Translations under genes and position numbers: made by a program
NCBI GenBank assembly: GCA_964398055.1
Contig: CAYNLK010000063.1
Span: 1-34,319, forward strand
From: CAYNLK01 sp964398055
GTDB taxonomy: Bacteria > Chloroflexota > Anaerolineae > 4572-78 > J111
Reading direction: 5' to 3'
Length of the DNA stretch: 34,319 nucleotides
The notes under the pieces: model-generated
What the model was told of the DNA's origin: nothing
Databases searched by the model: none
What the model saw: only the letters and a program-made list of their open reading frames with translations
Shown here: positions 13,567 to 23,081 of the stretch, piece by piece
Position numbering within the stretch: the stretch's first letter is position 1
How the letters are laid out: the number at the start of each line of letters is the position of its first letter

Positions 13567-15477
13567 TTAAGATGTTTCCATTTCAGTCCAGCGAGTTAGC
13601 AACTCCTCTAACTCGGCCTCGGTGGTCTGATAAAGCTGACCCAGTTCCTGCAAACGTGGCACGTTCTGAGCCAGGCTGGCTGCTTCTAGTTGTTGCGCCA
13701 ATTGCGCCAACCTGGTCTCCGTCGCTTCGATCAGCCTTTCAAGCTCAGCCAGCCGGCGAGCTTGTTGCTCGGCGGCCCGCTTCTCTGCTTTGGTCTGCTC
13801 CCGAACCAGTTGACTCTTTGATTTGGCAAGTTCTTGACCCGCCCCGTTGGCCGATATCGCACTTCTACGGGCGTCACAATAGGCCAGATAGTCACTGTAC
13901 CCCCCTTCGACGATGGTGACGGAGCGGGTTTCCGGCTCTAGCGCCCATACTGCAGTCGCCAGGGCATCGACAAAATAGCGATCGTGCGACACCAGCAGGA
14001 TGGTTCCACCAAACTGGTTTAGGACCTCTTCCAAATTCTCCTGGGCAGGAATATCCAGATGGTTGGTCGGCTCATCCAGCATAAAAAAATTGGCGCCGGT
14101 CAGAGCCAGCTTGGCCAGGGCCACCCGGCTCCGCTCACCGCCGGAGAGCGCCCCAATTGGTTTAAAAACGTCATCTCCAGAGAAGAGGAACCGGCCCAAA
14201 TAGTTACGGGCCTGGCCGATGGGCATATTCTCGACCGCCAGGATTTCCTCCAGCACGGTTGCAGCCAGATTGAGGCTGGCCTGGGTTTGGGCAAAATAAC
14301 CCACCTGGACTCCGGCCCCAAAGCGAATGGCCCCGGCCTTCGGTTCAACCTGGCCCAAAATCGTTTTGAGGAAGGTGGTTTTGCCGGCCCCGTTCGGCCC
14401 CAACAACGCCACCCGCTGGCCGCGCCGGATTTCGACATCGGGGCAACTAAAAAGCGGTTCACCGTCGGGATAGCCCACCACCAGATCGTGGGTGGCCAGC
14501 ACCAGGTCGCCGGAACGGAGAGCCGGTTGGATGGGCAAACTCAACTTTTTGTGTTCCCTGGGTCGAACCAGCCGTTCCAACCGCTCCAGCCGCTTGCGTC
14601 GTCCCTGCGCCTCCTTGGTCCGCTGACCGGCCAGGTTACGCCGAATGAACTCCTCTTCACTGGCAATAAATTCCTGCTGGGCCAGGTACTCCTTGAGACG
14701 GCGTTCCAGCCGCTCGGCGCGCTGTATAACATAACGGGAAAAATTGCCGCGATAACTTTCGACTGTGCCAAACGCCAATTCCCAAACCCGGTTCGCTACC
14801 CTGTCCAGAAAATAGCGATCATGCGCCACCACCACAATAGCACCGGGCCAGTTCTGCAAATAGTTTTCCAGCCACTCTACGGCGGCCAAATCAAGGTGGT
14901 TGGTCGGCTCATCGAGCAGCAGCAGATCAGGTTGCTCAAGCAAGAGTCGGGCCAGGTGCGCCCGGCTTTGCTGGCCGCCGCTGAATTTAGCCAGCGGGGT
15001 CTGGTAATCCTCCGGCCCAAAACCCAACCCGGCCAGCACCTGCCGGATAGTCTGCTCGTATTGATAACCGCCGGCGTGCTCAAACTCAGCCTGCGCCTCA
15101 CCATAGACTCTCAGTAACTCGGCGTGGCGAGCTTCATCGAGTTCCTCGGCCAGGGCTAATTCCAACTTCATCAGGTGAGCTTCCTGCTGCCGCAATTCGG
15201 CAAAAGCAGCCAGAGCCAATTCCCACAGATTACCGTCGGTTGAAATCAAGGAAGGATGCTGCTCCAGGTAGCCGACGCGGAGCCCTTTGGCCGAATTGAC
15301 ACTGCCGGTTGAAGGCGATTCCAGTCCGGCCAGGATTCGCAGCAAGGTGGTCTTACCTTCACCGTTTGGACCAACCAGCGCAATCCGGGCATCTGGCTCA
15401 ATCGTCAGATTGAGATCAGAAAAAATATCCTGGTCGCCAAAATATTTGCCCAGATTATGAAAGGTTAACATAGACAT
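13567..15477 (-). CDS. ABC-F family ATPase
   Basis: A 636-residue protein with two ABC domains and no membrane segment. Domain 1 has Walker A GPNGEGKTT (36-44), signature FSGGQQSR and DEPTNHLD. Domain 2 repeats this with GPNGAGKTT, LSGGERSR and DEPTNHLD. A charged, coiled-coil-like linker sits between them and a C-terminal coiled coil (about 545-636) ends the protein, as in Uup and YdiF-type members. ABC-F proteins act on the ribosome in translation quality control or antibiotic protection; Uup-type members also bind DNA. The subfamily is not certain. The gene is first in a leftward unit with coaE-GNAT and the small membrane protein, from an extended -10 promoter at 15558-15563. Confidence 0.94.
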   Translation of the reverse strand: MSMLTFHNLGKYFGDQDIFSDLNLTIEPDARIALVGPNGEGKTTLLRILAGLESPSTGSVNSAKGLRVGYLEQHPSLISTDGNLWELALAAFAELRQQEAHLMKLELALAEELDEARHAELLRVYGEAQAEFEHAGGYQYEQTIRQVLAGLGFGPEDYQTPLAKFSGGQQSRAHLARLLLEQPDLLLLDEPTNHLDLAAVEWLENYLQNWPGAIVVVAHDRYFLDRVANRVWELAFGTVESYRGNFSRYVIQRAERLERRLKEYLAQQEFIASEEEFIRRNLAGQRTKEAQGRRKRLERLERLVRPREHKKLSLPIQPALRSGDLVLATHDLVVGYPDGEPLFSCPDVEIRRGQRVALLGPNGAGKTTFLKTILGQVEPKAGAIRFGAGVQVGYFAQTQASLNLAATVLEEILAVENMPIGQARNYLGRFLFSGDDVFKPIGALSGGERSRVALAKLALTGANFFMLDEPTNHLDIPAQENLEEVLNQFGGTILLVSHDRYFVDALATAVWALEPETRSVTIVEGGYSDYLAYCDARRSAISANGAGQELAKSKSQLVREQTKAEKRAAEQQARRLAELERLIEATETRLAQLAQQLEAASLAQNVPRLQELGQLYQTTEAELEELLTRWTEMETS

Positions 15478-15557
15478 AACAACATTTCAATCAAAAAAGT
15501 CAACCCTGGCACACAAAATTAAAAGCTCCGCCTTTAACATCACCACCAATCGGGCCA

Positions 15558-15566
15558 ATTATACCA
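15558..15566 (-). promoter_or_regulatory. extended -10 promoter of the ABC-F unit
   Basis: On the minus strand TGG-TATAAT (TGn extended -10; TATAAT at 15558-15563), about 80 nt before the ABC-F start. The -35 is poor, as is common with extended -10 promoters. Confidence 0.5.
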
Positions 15567-15671
15567 TAAATAAAAGAAGAAGAAAGAATGAAACGCCTCG
15601 ATTCAGCAATTCAGGCTGCCTCAGCGTGGGGATATCGTAGAGTAATTGGCCTAACTTGCCTCAAAAAACCC

Positions 15672-15700
15672 TTGACTCCGGTCGGCAAACCTGCTATTAT
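15672..15700 (+). promoter_or_regulatory. strong promoter of candidate ncRNA
   Basis: TTGACT (15672-15677), a 17-nt spacer and TATTAT (15695-15700). A start near 15706 would yield an RNA ending at the 15938-15972 terminator, with no long ORF in between. Confidence 0.7.
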
Positions 15701-15760
15701 ATCAGCAACAGAACCTTATTGAACAAGGTTCTGAATAGCCGAAAGGAGGTCCCTATCGAG

Positions 15761-15811
15761 GTGCCAGATTGGGAACTGCAGCGGCTAGCTAGAAACCACA
15801 GGGTTGTGTAA
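15761..15811 (+). CDS. possible 16-residue peptide ORF inside the candidate RNA
   Basis: GTG at 15761 opens a 16-codon frame (MPDWELQRLARNHRVV if GTG is read as Met) ending in TAA at 15809-15811. AGGAGGT lies 10 nt upstream, one of the best ribosome-binding sites in the window. The peptide is amphipathic and basic at its end, without a signal sequence or membrane segment. Its last codons overlap the left arm of the long-range helix, so translation could change the fold. It is too short to judge by composition and could be fortuitous. Confidence 0.35.
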   Translation: MPDWELQRLARNHRVV

Positions 15812-15937
15812 GGGTCGATGAATGACCAACGAACGGCTGGCGTGAACAGCTAAAGATGGTTTCTGGTCGGCCAAACTTGAAAAAGTTCTGTTAGCAATAG
15901 TGTTAAGCAAAAACAGATCCAATATTGTATAGCACAG

Positions 15938-15972
15938 AAAACTCGGTGGAAATCCACCGAGTTTTCTTTTTT
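15938..15972 (+). terminator. terminator of the candidate ncRNA
   Basis: A perfect 12-bp stem AAAACTCGGTGG/CCACCGAGTTTT with an AAAT loop, followed by CTTTTTT. It stands 28 nt ahead of the separate LacI-gene promoter. Confidence 0.9.
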
Positions 15973-15999
15973 GAAGTCGCCTATTTTGAGAAATTGAAT

Positions 16000-16051
16000 T
16001 TGCCAACTTAAACCTTTTAGTTTATAATTGACCTGACTTAAAGGTTTAAGT
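16000..16051 (+). promoter_or_regulatory. lacI-type gene promoter with two paired operators
   Basis: TTGCCA (16000-16005), a 17-nt spacer and TATAAT (16023-16028). ACTTAAACCTTTTAGT (16006-16021) fills the spacer and ACTTAAAGGTTTAAGT (16036-16051) covers the predicted start; the second is palindromic (ACTTAAA/TTTAAGT). The two sites are inverted copies with centres 30 bp apart, about three helical turns. This suits an autoregulating LacI-family repressor. Confidence 0.7.
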
Positions 16052-16061
16052 TGAGGCAACT

Positions 16062-17111
16062 GTGTCGCCGCAGGTCAAACACGCCAAAGAGGATGTTACC
16101 CTCAAAGATATCGCTGAAGTGGTGGGTAAGTCGGTAGCGGCTGTATCAAGAGCTTTAAACGACTACGACGACATCAGCGAGGAGACGCGCGCCTATATCA
16201 AGCAAGTGGCGCATGACATGGGCTATGCACCCAATCCTATGGCTCAGCGTTTGCGCAAGCGCACCACCGATACCCTCGGCTTGATTCTCCCGGTTTTTTC
16301 GGCCAAGAATTTTGACCCCTATTTTACCGAACTCCTGGCCGGTCTGGCTAATGAAGCCACTGCCCACGGCTTTGACCTGCTGGTGTCGACCTGCCCACCC
16401 GGCCAGGTCGAGATTCAGGCTTACCAGCGCCTGATTCATGGACGGCGAGTCGATGGAATTATTGTGACCCGGCCGCGCTGGCAAGACCCCAGGATACAGT
16501 TGCTGCTCACCAAGCAGTTCCCGTTTGTGGTGGTCGGCGACAGTGATCTGCCGGCCAACATCCCGACCGTGGCCGATGATACCGCCGCCGGAGCCAGGCT
16601 CATGGTAGAGCACCTGGTGGAGCAGGGCCACGAACGGATTGCCCTGGTCAATGCGCCCAACGAATTCGTCTTCTCCTCAAACTACTTCAGCGGTTTTCAG
16701 CAAGCTATGGTGAAAGCAGCCTTGCCGGTCAATGAAACTTTTTTGGAGGAGAGTGACTTTAGCCAGAAAGAGGGCTATAGGGCAGGCCAAACGCTCTTGA
16801 GCCGGGCCGAAATTCCCAGCGCCATTATTACGGCCGATGATATGATTGGCCTGGGGGTTATGGCCGCCGCCCAGGATCAGGGATTTGAAATTGGGCACGA
16901 TCTGGCTGTGACCGGTTACGGCGATATTCTGCTGTCCGAATATTCCCAACCCCCTCTGACGACCATTCATCGCCCCACTTACGCCCTGGGCCAGCGAGCC
17001 TGCCGGATGTTGATCGACCAATTACACGGCGAAACCCTAAACCAAACTCAGGTGGTCTTTGAGCCGTCGCTGGTTATTCGGCAATCCAGCGACCTGGCTT
17101 TATGGTTATAA
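16062..17111 (+). CDS. LacI-family transcriptional repressor
   Basis: A 349-residue regulator. The helix-turn-helix (about 12-60) reads VTLKDIAEVVGKSVAAVSRAL, with the hinge helix around NPMAQRLRKR, and the periplasmic-binding-protein-like effector domain follows from about residue 70 (TLGLILPVFS). The start is GTG at 16062 with GAGG a few nt upstream; the predicted transcript leader is only about 27 nt. Members bind a sugar or nucleoside effector and repress catabolic genes. The twin inverted operators around its own promoter suggest autoregulation. The next gene, 61 nt downstream, encodes a sugar-ABC ATPase, which supports a carbohydrate effector. The actual ligand is not predictable. Confidence 0.95.
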   Translation: MSPQVKHAKEDVTLKDIAEVVGKSVAAVSRALNDYDDISEETRAYIKQVAHDMGYAPNPMAQRLRKRTTDTLGLILPVFSAKNFDPYFTELLAGLANEATAHGFDLLVSTCPPGQVEIQAYQRLIHGRRVDGIIVTRPRWQDPRIQLLLTKQFPFVVVGDSDLPANIPTVADDTAAGARLMVEHLVEQGHERIALVNAPNEFVFSSNYFSGFQQAMVKAALPVNETFLEESDFSQKEGYRAGQTLLSRAEIPSAIITADDMIGLGVMAAAQDQGFEIGHDLAVTGYGDILLSEYSQPPLTTIHRPTYALGQRACRMLIDQLHGETLNQTQVVFEPSLVIRQSSDLALWL

Positions 17112-17172
17112 GCAGTAAGAACAACTTAATTTATCTAATCAGTTCACCCATTAGTCAATAAAGGAGAAAGAA

Positions 17173-18300
<1,128 letters not shown>

Positions 18301-18341
18301 GTCGCAAAACAACTGGCCTGATCATCAAAAACTGATTCACA

Positions 18342-18376
18342 AAAAATGGCCCGCATTTGGCGGGCCATTTTTATTT
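18342..18376. terminator. bidirectional terminator between malK-like gene and dnaA
   Basis: A perfect 13-bp stem AAAAATGGCCCGC/GCGGGCCATTTTT with a 5-nt loop. T runs occur on both strands, so it should end both the ATPase gene (plus) and dnaA (minus). Confidence 0.9.
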
Positions 18377-18398
18377 TGGCTGATCAGCCAAGAAATAA

Positions 18399-19775
18399 TC
18401 ACTTGCCGGGCGAATATAACTCCTCACGGATGGCCAACATCTCCCGGCGCAGCGAGTCATCCTGTTCAATTCTCGACGATATTTTTTCCCAGCCGTGCAT
18501 CACGGTGGTATGGTCCCGACCCCCCAAGGCTTCACCAATCTGGGGTAACGAAGCATCGGTTTCTTCACGAGCCAGGTACATGGCCATCTGTCGGGCAAAG
18601 GCTACATCCTTGGTCCGGCCCCGGCCCGTCAGCACCTCTTCATCCAATTTATAGAAACGGGCCACCACGACAATGATTTGCTTCAGGGTCAACTCGGAGC
18701 GCCGAGATACAATGTCCTGCAGGGCATGTTCAGCCAGTTCGAGTTGCATGGGTTGGCGAGTCATAGCCGCGTAAGCAATGACCTTGTTTAACGCGCCCTC
18801 TAACTCACGAATATTGCTCTGGGCGCGGCGAGCGACAAACTCCATCACATCACCCGGCAGATGTACGCCTTGCGAGTCGGCTTTGAAGCGGAGGATGGCC
18901 ATGCGGGTTTCCAAATCCGGGGGTTGAATGTCGGCCAACAGGCCCCATTCAAAGCGGGAACGCAGCCGATCCTCCAGGGTGGTGATGGCTTTGGGCGGCC
19001 GATCGCTGGACAGCACAATCTGGCCCCCGGCTCCGTGAAGGGTGTTAAAGGTGTGGAAGAATTCCTCCTGGGTACTTTCCTTGCCTGCAATGAATTGAAT
19101 ATCATCAATTAATAAAAAATCTGTTTTGCGGTACTTCTCCCGGAACAGATCGGTTGATTGCGAGCGAATGGCATTGATAAGATCGTTGGTAAAAGTTTCG
19201 GAGGTGGTGTAAATCACCTGTTTGTTTTGGGCCAGGGCAAAGTGAGCAACTGCCTGCAACAGGTGAGTTTTGCCCAGGCCCACCCCGCCATATAAAAAGA
19301 GGGGATTATAGGCCTCGGCCGGCCGCTCGGCCACGGCCAATGAGGCGGCGTGGGCCAGCCGGTTTGAGGCCCCAACAATAAATTGATCAAAGGTATATTT
19401 GTAATTTAGGCTCAAGCGATCACCATCTGGTCGCTGGTAATTGTGGCCATTACTCTTAATACCGCCATTTTGGCCGCCCGGCTGCATCCCCTGCAACAGC
19501 GCCGGCGCGGCTTGCTCGTGACTGTCATCGACATGATCAACGACAAATTGAATCTCAACCGGATGGCCCAGCAGACTGCTGACCGTTCGATTGATAGTGA
19601 CAAATAGTCGATTCTCCAGCCAATCCTTGGCAAAAGCACTTTTGGTGCCAAGGATCAGCTTGTGCTTATCCTGTGAGACAACCCGGGTATCCTTAACCCA
19701 GGTATCAAAGGTAGCCTGGGTCATTTGCAGTTGAAGTTGCCCCAGGGCGGCTTGCCAGAATTGTTCGCCAGTCAT
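18399..19775 (-). CDS. dnaA: chromosomal replication initiator DnaA
   Basis: A 458-residue protein from the ATG at 19775; an ATG at 19784 abuts GGGGAG (19785-19790), leaving no spacing, while 19775 has a 9-nt gap, so the shorter start is preferred. Domain I is residues 1-80, a Gln/Gly/Asn-rich linker follows, the AAA+ core carries Walker A GGVGLGKTH (163-171) and Walker B LLIDDIQF, and domain IV carries the DNA-binding signature GRDHTTVMHG. DnaA binds DnaA boxes at oriC and unwinds the origin. The gene reads leftward, away from the DnaA-box cluster at 20269-20332. No clear dnaA promoter was found in the upstream spacer. It is separated from dnaN by 13 kb. Confidence 0.97.
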   Translation of the reverse strand: MTGEQFWQAALGQLQLQMTQATFDTWVKDTRVVSQDKHKLILGTKSAFAKDWLENRLFVTINRTVSSLLGHPVEIQFVVDHVDDSHEQAAPALLQGMQPGGQNGGIKSNGHNYQRPDGDRLSLNYKYTFDQFIVGASNRLAHAASLAVAERPAEAYNPLFLYGGVGLGKTHLLQAVAHFALAQNKQVIYTTSETFTNDLINAIRSQSTDLFREKYRKTDFLLIDDIQFIAGKESTQEEFFHTFNTLHGAGGQIVLSSDRPPKAITTLEDRLRSRFEWGLLADIQPPDLETRMAILRFKADSQGVHLPGDVMEFVARRAQSNIRELEGALNKVIAYAAMTRQPMQLELAEHALQDIVSRRSELTLKQIIVVVARFYKLDEEVLTGRGRTKDVAFARQMAMYLAREETDASLPQIGEALGGRDHTTVMHGWEKISSRIEQDDSLRREMLAIREELYSPGK

Positions 19776-20386
19776 GGTAGCCATCTCCCCATCAACAAAA
19801 GTAGCGCCAATTTATGGTTATGGTAAGCTCAATAGCCAAACAAGACGCAAAACAGCCTGTGCCATTCTCTGCTTTTCTCAACTTTGACTCAAAAAGCCTT
19901 AGTCTGACACCAAGCTGCCTTGAATGTACCAACTTTTTTGATTGTATGGCTGATGACTGAGTGACGGAGATATCCTGGAAAATGATCTCAGCAGAATGAC
20001 TACCCTTTAAGCTAGGCAAACCTCTATTGTGGCTCTACTGAGTTCCCAAAGATAAAACTGTATCTTCCCCTCCCTGCCAAAGAACCACCAAGAAGATTCT
20101 CCCCGCAACTGGGGATTTTAGTTTATCAAAAGAGGATGATCGTCACCGCAGTTGTTGAGCATTGTACCAAAGCTAACATCCCCTGACAAGTCCTTTGACC
20201 TTAAAAAATCCAGCCCTAATTCTTTTTTAAGAAAAGTTATGGTGAGTCATTTAGCCCTTATGTTTAGATGTGGATAAGCTGTTGATAATCAACCATTTCA
20301 TCCACAGTAAGATGGGGATAGGATGGGGATAAGGGTCGGGGCCGCCAATTCTGGACGGCCCCCAAACTTAATTCTAACTTTTTTGG
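19776..20386. other. probable oriC, dnaA-lon intergenic region
   Basis: This 611-bp spacer has no gene. At 20269-20332 there are five DnaA-box-like 9-mers: TGTGGATAA (exact consensus, 20269-20277), TGTTGATAA (20280-20288), TCATCCACA on the opposite strand (20298-20306), TGGGGATAG (20313-20321) and TGGGGATAA (20324-20332). The two same-strand pairs are each 11 bp apart. An AT-rich stretch with T and A runs (about 20200-20240) adjoins them and could be the unwinding element. The part at 19785-20190 shows no feature I can name. Confidence 0.85.
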
Positions 20387-22888
20387 CTAATTCAGGGCTA
20401 CTTCAACCTGAGACAAACTATCAACACTTTCGGCCACAGTTTCTTCAACCGAGATGGCCGGGCACAACGAATGCGCTAACACCTCGTCGATGGTTTCAGC
20501 CAGGTAGAAGGTCATTTCTTTGCGCACGTCCTCCGGAACTTCATCCAAATCGACCTCATTCCGCTTGGGCAAAATTACCTTGGTCAAACCGGCCCGGTGA
20601 GCAGCCAAAACTTTCTGCTTGACCCCGCCAATCGGCAACACCTGGCCCTGGAGGCTGATTTCACCGGTCATACCCACTTCAGCTTCAACCGGCCGCCCCG
20701 TCAGCAGCGACACCAGCGCCGTAACCATGGTGATCCCCGCGGAAGGGCCATCTTTGGGCACAGCGCCGGCCGGCACGTGCAGGTGGATGTCGGCATTGTT
20801 GAACTTGTCGGAGTCAATGCCAAACTGGTCGGCATAGGCCCGCACGTAGCTCAGGGCTATCTGGGCGCTTTCTTTCATTACCTCGCCCAACTGGCCGGTC
20901 AGGGTCAGCCGGTCTTTGCCGGGCATACAGGCCGCCTCGATGAAGAGAACATCACCGCCTACGGGAGTGACGGCCAAGCCGGTAGCCACGCCGGCCCTTT
21001 CGGTTCGCAGGGCAGCTTCAAAGTGGAATTTGGGTTTACCCAGATACTCCCGCACCTCGTCAGGGCCAATCACCAGGCCGGCCTGATTTTTGCCGTTGGT
21101 TGCGGCCAAATCACCGCCGGCCACCTTGGTCGCCACTTTACGAGCAATCCGGCCAATCTCTCGCTCCAGATTGCGCACCCCGGCCTCGCGGGTGTAATCT
21201 CGAATTATCTGGCGAAGGCCCGGTTCGGTAAATTCAATTTCATCTTCGCGCAAACCGTTGGCCTTGATCTGGCGCGGCACCAGATAGCCTTTGGCAATCT
21301 CAAGTTTTTCAAGCTCGGTGTAACCATCCAGCCGAATCAGCTCCATCCGGTCTCGCAACGGGGCCGGGATGGTATCCAGCGTGTTGGCCGTGGCGATGAA
21401 CATAATCTCGCTCAGATCAAAATCGACATCCAGGTAGTGATCTCGAAAAGCGTAATTTTGCTGCGGATCCAGCACCTCAAGCAGGGCGCTGCTGGGATCG
21501 CCGCGCCAATCAGCCCCAATTTTATCGACCTCATCCAGCATAAAAACCGGGTTACGCGTTCCCACTCGTTTGAGGGCCTGAATGATCCGGCCGGGCATAG
21601 CCCCAATGTAAGTGCGGCGATGGCCCCGAATCTCGGCTTCATCCCGAACGCCGCCCAGGCTCATCCGGGTAAATTCACGGCCCAGCGAGCGAGCAATACT
21701 GCGGCCCAGGCTGGTTTTACCCACACCGGGTGGCCCGACAAAGAGCAAGATAGAGCCGCCGGCGCGATCCTGTTCTCGCCCTTTTTCCACCGCTTCATCA
21801 TCCATATGCCGTTCCAGGCGCAGTTTGCGCACGGCCAGGTATTCCAAAATCCGCTCCTTCACATCTTCCAGGTCGTGGTGGTCGGCATTGAGCACAGCCC
21901 GGGCGTTGACAATATCCAGGTTATCCTCGGTTTTCTTGCTCCAGGGCAACTCGACCATCCAATCCAGGTAGGTCTGGATAACGCCATATTCAGCCGACTG
22001 CGGCTGCAATTTTTCCAGGCGGCTCAACTCGCGCTGCGCTTCTTTTTTGGCCTCTTCCGGCATATCGGCCGTTTCGATCTTGTTGTGGTACTGGGTAATA
22101 ACAGCCTGATCATCATCCTCGCCTAGCTCCTTCTGGATGGCCCGCAACTGCTGGCGCAGGTAAAACTCCCGCTGGGTCTTATCCAGCTCTTCTTGGGTTT
22201 CGGAGCGGATATGCTGGCCAATTTCCAAGACCTCAAGCTCATGGTTCATGATCCGGGCCAGGTGAGTCATCTTCTCGCGCAAACTATCTTCCAACAGAAG
22301 TTCGAGCCGGTCCTCAAACTCCATGCGCATGTTCGAGGCAATGGTATAGACAATCAGCCGGGGATTGCTCACGTCCGCCAGGAATTCGGTGATTTCGTTG
22401 GGCACCTGGGGTAGATGTTCCACAATGGCTTGCGACAGCTCCAGAATTCGGCGGCGCAGGGCTTCGATCTCGGTCAACTTCTCTTCATCAACCACATCCG
22501 GCGACACTAGCACTTTGGCTTTCAGAAACGGCTCGGTTTCGGTCCAGCTCTCGATTTTGAACCGTTCAAGCCCCTGCACAATAACGTGCAAGTTATCGCC
22601 GTCGCCCCGCACCACCCGGTGAATCCGGGCGGCCACGCCGGTTTCATAAAGTTGTTCCGGATCGGGTTCTTCAATTTCCGGCTTCTTGGAAACGACCAGG
22701 CCGATCAAGCTATCGCTTTGAACAGCCGCTTTGATGAGCTTAACCGAACGGGGTACGCCAATACTCAAAGGAATAATGACGAAAGGAAAGGCAACCGTCC
22801 CCCGCAGCGGCAGGATGGGCAATTCTGCCGGAATATTTTCCGTTGGGTTGGTTTGATTGATCAAATCTTCAAACGCATTACTAAACAT
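20387..22888 (-). CDS. lon: ATP-dependent protease Lon (LonA)
   Basis: An 833-residue LonA protease. The N-terminal substrate-binding domain (about 22-215) is followed by a coiled-coil region (to about 330), an AAA+ module with Walker A GPPGVGKTS (385-393) and FMLDEVDKIG, and the C-terminal serine protease domain with DGPSAG (Ser716) and the Lys of GGVKQK (Lys759). The 43-residue Ser-Lys spacing equals that in E. coli Lon. It degrades damaged and short-lived regulatory proteins in the cytoplasm using ATP. GTGAGG precedes the ATG. A leader of about 146 nt with a large hairpin (22973-23027) follows a possible promoter at 23041. No CIRCE element was seen. It borders oriC and is transcribed toward it. 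Confidence 0.97.
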   Translation of the reverse strand: MFSNAFEDLINQTNPTENIPAELPILPLRGTVAFPFVIIPLSIGVPRSVKLIKAAVQSDSLIGLVVSKKPEIEEPDPEQLYETGVAARIHRVVRGDGDNLHVIVQGLERFKIESWTETEPFLKAKVLVSPDVVDEEKLTEIEALRRRILELSQAIVEHLPQVPNEITEFLADVSNPRLIVYTIASNMRMEFEDRLELLLEDSLREKMTHLARIMNHELEVLEIGQHIRSETQEELDKTQREFYLRQQLRAIQKELGEDDDQAVITQYHNKIETADMPEEAKKEAQRELSRLEKLQPQSAEYGVIQTYLDWMVELPWSKKTEDNLDIVNARAVLNADHHDLEDVKERILEYLAVRKLRLERHMDDEAVEKGREQDRAGGSILLFVGPPGVGKTSLGRSIARSLGREFTRMSLGGVRDEAEIRGHRRTYIGAMPGRIIQALKRVGTRNPVFMLDEVDKIGADWRGDPSSALLEVLDPQQNYAFRDHYLDVDFDLSEIMFIATANTLDTIPAPLRDRMELIRLDGYTELEKLEIAKGYLVPRQIKANGLREDEIEFTEPGLRQIIRDYTREAGVRNLEREIGRIARKVATKVAGGDLAATNGKNQAGLVIGPDEVREYLGKPKFHFEAALRTERAGVATGLAVTPVGGDVLFIEAACMPGKDRLTLTGQLGEVMKESAQIALSYVRAYADQFGIDSDKFNNADIHLHVPAGAVPKDGPSAGITMVTALVSLLTGRPVEAEVGMTGEISLQGQVLPIGGVKQKVLAAHRAGLTKVILPKRNEVDLDEVPEDVRKEMTFYLAETIDEVLAHSLCPAISVEETVAESVDSLSQVEVALN

Positions 22889-22972
22889 TTCTTATACCTC
22901 ACTGCAAAACGTCAACAGTTTATATTATGAACTCAACGGCCCACGTTTTGCTTATGGCTCAAAATAGAAATT

Positions 22973-23046
22973 GGGGGAGTGAAATGCAGCGGATCATCAG
23001 GACGGTCTTTGCCGTCACTTTTCCCCCACTAATTTATGATAGTATA
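22973..23046 (-). promoter_or_regulatory. lon upstream hairpin and possible promoter
   Basis: On the minus strand TATACT at 23041-23046 could be a -10 (weak -35). Shortly after the predicted start comes a hairpin, GGGGG and GTGA paired with TCAC and CCCCC (22973-23027), enclosing GACGG/CCGTC. It may be the ychF terminator, although its T tract is weak, or a structured lon leader. Confidence 0.4.
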
Positions 23047-23081
23047 CCTCCCCTCTGTTAGATTCGCATTAGAATAAATCA

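Larger units (their letters stand above)
15706..15972 (+). ncRNA. candidate structured RNA, about 265 nt, uncharacterised
   Basis: The interval is framed by a good promoter and a strong terminator. Predicted folds seen by eye: an 8-bp hairpin AGAACCTT/AAGGTTCT (15710-15717 with 15725-15732), an 8-bp long-range helix AGAAACCA (15791-15798) with TGGTTTCT (15857-15864), and two hairpins inside it with 7-nt loops, GGTC/GACC (813-816/824-827, prefix 15) and GGCTG/CAGCT (15835-15839/15847-15851). A very good Shine-Dalgarno, AGGAGGT (15744-15750), precedes a 16-codon ORF. It matches no tmRNA, RNase P, 6S, SRP or riboswitch pattern that I can recognise. It could be an independent RNA, a peptide-coding dual-function RNA, or a leader peptide attenuator ahead of the lacI-type gene. 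Confidence 0.55.

Noticed and set aside
14059..15117. 352-codon plus-strand ORF opposite the ABC-F gene
   Set aside because: Antisense to two intact ABC domains, no Shine-Dalgarno, no recognisable motifs.
15785..16006. 73-codon minus-strand ORF across the candidate RNA and terminator
   Set aside because: It spans a strong plus-strand terminator and the lacI promoter, with no homology visible; treated as chance.
20597..22126. 509-codon plus-strand ORF opposite lon
   Set aside because: It is antisense to the intact Lon protease. Its low-complexity, His/Gly-rich translation shows no family signature; it is a codon-bias shadow.
22889..23081. CIRCE/HrcA site or heat-shock operator before lon
   Set aside because: No TTAGCACTC-N9-GAGTGCTAA or similar pattern is present.
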